Shown here piece by piece: positions 40,937 to 43,346 of a stretch of DNA of 43,346 nucleotides. A program made the position numbers and the translations under genes. The stretch lies in IMG/VR virus record IMGVR_UViG_3300044941_000427, positions 1 to 43,346 of that record. One strand, given 5' to 3'. Under the pieces are notes generated by a model. It had not been told where the DNA came from. It saw only the letters and a list, made by a program, of their open reading frames with translations, and searched no databases. This DNA comes from a virus. Position 1 is the stretch's first letter; each line of letters opens with the position of its first letter.

Positions 40937-41649
40937 AGCTCGTCGCGGCGATCACGGGCGATCTGCGCCGCCTGCTCGCGGAGGAGGTCCGCGCGGGCGA
41001 GCGCGCTGCCATGGCCGCGATCCGCGCTGAGACCGAGCAGGTGAAGGCCGAGCTCCGCCAGCAGGTGATGTCGGCCTTTGGCGGCAACGCCCGCGGCGTG
41101 GCCAACGCCTGGCGCTCGCAGATCTTCCCGAAATCGGGGGAGTCCCTGCGGCCGGCGGGGCTCGTGTTTACCAAGCTGCCGAACGTGATCGATGCCTTTG
41201 AGCGCGGGGCCACCATTCGCCCCAAGGGCGGCCGGAAGTTCCTGGCCATCCCGACCGGCTTCAACCGGCAGGGCGGGCGGCGCGGCGCCAAGGCGCGGGT
41301 CAGCCCGGCGCAGATGGTCGCCTCCGGGCAGGGATTTCTCCGCCCGTTCAAGTCCGGCCGCGGCTTCGTCTGGTGCCTGCCCGTGCGGCAGGGCCAGCGC
41401 ACGGGGCGCGGGCGCGCGCCGCTGGTCGCGGGTGGCCTCGCCCCGGTGGCCACCGCCCGGCGCAAGGGGGCGGCGGCCTGGCAGCAATCGCTTCTCGCCC
41501 AGGGCTTCGTGCCGATGTTCCTGCTGCTGCCGCAGGTGACGCTCGCCAAGCGGCTCGACGTGAAGGGTGCCGCCGAGCGCGGGCTGCGCCGGCTGCCGCG
41601 GCGCTTTGTGGCGGCCTGGGAGCGCGAGAGCGGGAGGACAGCCGCATGA
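40933..41649 (+). CDS. DUF6441-like phage neck protein
   Basis: A 238-residue basic protein starting with GTG (GTGA overlap). It begins KLVAAITGDLRRLLAEEVRA and contains LRQQVMSAFGGNARGVANAW and RGATIRPKGGRKFLAIPTG, as in the DUF6441 family. The position between head-joining and tail-terminator genes suggests a minor tail or neck protein (gpZ/HK97 gp10-like role). Confidence 0.7.
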   Translation: MKLVAAITGDLRRLLAEEVRAGERAAMAAIRAETEQVKAELRQQVMSAFGGNARGVANAWRSQIFPKSGESLRPAGLVFTKLPNVIDAFERGATIRPKGGRKFLAIPTGFNRQGGRRGAKARVSPAQMVASGQGFLRPFKSGRGFVWCLPVRQGQRTGRGRAPLVAGGLAPVATARRKGAAAWQQSLLAQGFVPMFLLLPQVTLAKRLDVKGAAERGLRRLPRRFVAAWERESGRTAA

Positions 41650-42092
41650 GCGCGCGCGAGACCGCCATCGGGGCGCTGCATGGCCGGCTCGTGGCCGCAC
41701 TGGCCTCCCGGAACCCCGCGCCCGTCGTGCTGCGCGGCGAGAACGTGCCGCAGCGCCTGCCGGCCGGCGGGCTGGTGGTGCTGCGCGACGGCGAGGCTGT
41801 GGAGGAGACCCCGATCCTCTCCCCGCTCGCCTGGGCCATCGAGCACCGGGCGGAGGTCGAGCTCACCGTCCCCGGCGCGACACCAGCCGCGCGCGCCACC
41901 CTGCTGGACGCGCTGCTGGTGGATATCGCTTCCGCCATCACCACCGATCGCACGCTCGGTGGCGCGGTGGAATGGGCGCAACCCGGCGCGGCCGAGTTCG
42001 AGGATGTCGAGTTCGAGGGCGCTGCCGCCGCCCGCGCCGCCCGCGTGCCCGTGGCGCTGTTCTTCACCGTGGCCGGCTCGCCGCTGGCCTGA
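41646..42092 (+). CDS. Tail terminator-like protein
   Basis: A 148-residue protein: ARETAIGALHGRLVAALASR then LPAGGLVVLRDGEAVEETPI and FEGAAAARAARVPVALFFTV, a small alpha/beta fold similar in layout to phage tail terminators (gpU-like). The place just before the tail tube gene fits. The start overlaps the preceding stop (ATGA). Confidence 0.65.
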   Translation: MSARETAIGALHGRLVAALASRNPAPVVLRGENVPQRLPAGGLVVLRDGEAVEETPILSPLAWAIEHRAEVELTVPGATPAARATLLDALLVDIASAITTDRTLGGAVEWAQPGAAEFEDVEFEGAAAARAARVPVALFFTVAGSPLA

Positions 42093-42123
42093 CCCCCGCC
42101 GATCCTGATCCCGGAGACCTCCG

Positions 42124-43080
42124 ATGCCCCGTGCCATCGGCGCGAATTGCCGCGTCCACACCTTCCCAGAAACGGTCTACGGGACCGCGCCCGGGGGCAA
42201 TTGGCGCCGCATGCCCTTTCTCGCCATCGACCTCGGCGCAGAGCAGCCGCTGCTCGACAACGACATCATCGGCGTGGGGGCGAACCGCGATCCCGCGGCA
42301 CCCTTCCTCGACACCGTGACCGTGCGCGGCCAGGCGGTGGTGCCGGTCGATCTGATCAACATCGGCCACTGGCTGAGGCTGCTGCTCGGGCCGCCGACCA
42401 CCACCGGCACCACGCCGAACTTCATCCACACCTTTGCCTCCGGCGCGGCGGGGCTGCCGTCGAACAGCATCGAGATCGCCTATCCCGACGTGCCGAGCTT
42501 CGATGTCTGCGCCGGCGTGCGGGCCGACACGCTCGAACTGGACTTCTCGCCGACCGGGCCGGCCACCGCGACCCTCGGCCTGATGGGCCAGGGCTCGACC
42601 CGCAGCGGGGCGAGCGGCGCCGGCACGCCGACCAGCCACGCGCTGACGCTGTTCAACAAGGCGCAGGGGAGCATCTCGCGCAACGCCGCGCCGCTGGCGC
42701 AGGTCACCGGCGCGCGACTTGCCTATGCCAATAACATGGAGGCTGTGCGCACCATCCGCGCTGATCGGCGCGTCGAGGGGGTGGATCCGGGCGTCACGCG
42801 AGCGACCGGCCAGATCACCGTCCGCTTCGAGAACACCACGCTGTTGGCGCAGGCACAGGGCGGCACCTCGGCGGAATTCGCGCTGGCCTTCACGATCGAC
42901 GCCAACCGCAGCCTGACCATCACGCTGCATGAGGTCTACCTGGCGCTGGCCAAGACCCCGATCGAAGGGCCGGCCGGGGTGGAGGCCAGCTTCGATTTCC
43001 GCGCCGCGTTCAACGCGACGGCGACGCGGATGATGACGGCGGTGCTGCGCAACCAGCAGGCGGGGACGGAGTATGCGTGA
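42124..43080 (+). CDS. Phage tail tube protein
   Basis: A 318-residue protein. It opens PRAIGANCRVHTFPETVYGT and has beta-rich segments such as PVDLINIGHWLRLLLGPPTT, FDVCAGVRADTLELDFSP and a C-terminal FDFRAAFNATATRMMTAVLR, typical of siphovirus tail tube proteins. GGAGAC lies seven bases upstream of the ATG. It is the last intact phage gene in the window; the next frame is lost soon after. Confidence 0.8.
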   Translation: MPRAIGANCRVHTFPETVYGTAPGGNWRRMPFLAIDLGAEQPLLDNDIIGVGANRDPAAPFLDTVTVRGQAVVPVDLINIGHWLRLLLGPPTTTGTTPNFIHTFASGAAGLPSNSIEIAYPDVPSFDVCAGVRADTLELDFSPTGPATATLGLMGQGSTRSGASGAGTPTSHALTLFNKAQGSISRNAAPLAQVTGARLAYANNMEAVRTIRADRRVEGVDPGVTRATGQITVRFENTTLLAQAQGGTSAEFALAFTIDANRSLTITLHEVYLALAKTPIEGPAGVEASFDFRAAFNATATRMMTAVLRNQQAGTEYA

Positions 43081-43158
43081 CGCTTATCCTTAGCGACGAA
43101 CTGCACTCCAGCGGCGAACCGCACTTCCCGACCACCGCACTGCCACCTATTTCGGCTC
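43077..43158 (+). pseudogene. Possible remnant of the next tail gene and junction with host DNA
   Basis: GTG at 43077 overlaps the tail tube stop (GTGA), the same coupling as elsewhere in this operon, so it looks like the original start of the next tail gene. The frame begins MTLILSDELHSS but soon turns into sequence without coding character and overlaps the arsenic resistance gene in another frame. These 80 bases are the likely break between phage and flanking DNA. Confidence 0.4.
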
Positions 43159-43346
43159 ATGACCCGTCAGCAACTCGAGAAGCATCAGATTTGGTTGTAC
43201 CTGGCAGCCGTCCTCCTCGGCCTTGCGCTCGGCTGGGTGAGGCCGGGCCTCGCTGGTGCGCTTGAGGCGGCCATCTGGCCAGCCCTGGGCCTGCTGCTCT
43301 ATTCCACCTTCACGCAGGTACCGCTGACCCATATCTCGGAGGCGTT
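43159..43346 (+). CDS. Arsenic resistance protein, ACR3/bile acid:Na+ symporter-like (partial)
   Basis: The first 62 residues of a membrane protein. After MTRQQLEKHQIW comes a transmembrane helix (LYLAAVLLGLALGWV), a short loop and a second helix (AIWPALGLLLYSTFTQVPLT). This start matches my recollection of proteins annotated as arsenic resistance/bile acid:sodium symporter family, which export arsenite or related compounds across the inner membrane. The gene continues past the right edge. No phage gene of this kind is expected in a tail operon, so it is taken as host DNA. Confidence 0.65.
   Translation, partial: MTRQQLEKHQIWLYLAAVLLGLALGWVRPGLAGALEAAIWPALGLLLYSTFTQVPLTHISEA

Noticed and set aside
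31410-43080. Classical gene transfer agent cluster
   Set aside because: Terminase is GpA-type, with a lambda portal and a fused protease-capsid, unlike the Rhodobacter-type cluster; replication and recombinase genes are also present.

Overview
The window is GC-rich (roughly 70 %) with strong G/C third-position bias and dense overlapping genes. Gene content (MmgE/PrpD enzyme, DUF2924/serine-recombinase module, DUF6511-, DUF6441- and DUF6456-like phage proteins) suggests an alphaproteobacterium, most likely a Roseomonas-like member of the Acetobacteraceae. The taxon is inference; no rRNA or tRNA gene was seen.

Layout. (1) 1-1077: host MmgE/PrpD gene on the minus strand, running off the left edge, then a ~600-base non-coding stretch with short repeats. 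(2) 1685-3980: a three-gene plus-strand cassette (TIGR04255-type protein, HTH protein, uncharacterised 291-aa protein). (3) 12543-4086, minus strand: one continuous operon of a 72-aa protein, a DUF2924 protein, a serine recombinase, a small HTH-like protein, then a type III-like restriction nuclease/helicase and its DNA methyltransferase. The integration and restriction-modification genes are thus tied together. (4) 12662-26441, plus strand: prophage early region. It holds two uncharacterised proteins, a sigma-70-like protein, an AAA ATPase, a probable ssDNA-binding protein, a Cas4/RecB-like nuclease, a RecD-like helicase, an HNH-type protein, a Toprim-VapE primase/helicase, a RuvC-like resolvase and a DUF6456-like protein. 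Between the VapE and RuvC genes lies a striking array of TGTCCCAC boxes, a candidate replication origin or control locus. (5) 26748-29499: two consecutive ParB-methyltransferase fusions. (6) 31287-29486, minus strand: a block of four small genes, two with a shared leader sequence, set inside the plus-strand phage genes (moron-like). (7) 31410-43080, plus strand: packaging and virion genes, comprising terminase small and large subunits, gpW-like joining protein, lambda-type portal, an unknown structural protein, a fused prohead protease/major capsid protein, DUF2190 decoration protein, a lysin/structural protein, a small membrane protein, head-tail proteins and a tail tube protein. (8) 43159-43346: start of an ACR3/bile-acid-symporter-like arsenic resistance gene, apparently host.

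Together the genes form a prophage with its own replication, recombination and DNA-modification functions and a siphovirus-like head and neck. The structural operon stops right after the tail tube gene: tail chaperone, tape measure and tip genes are absent and a non-phage gene begins 78 bases later. The element therefore looks truncated, or its tail genes are elsewhere. The recombinase/restriction operon and the TIGR04255 cassette lie between the phage and the left host gene and are probably cargo of the same element.
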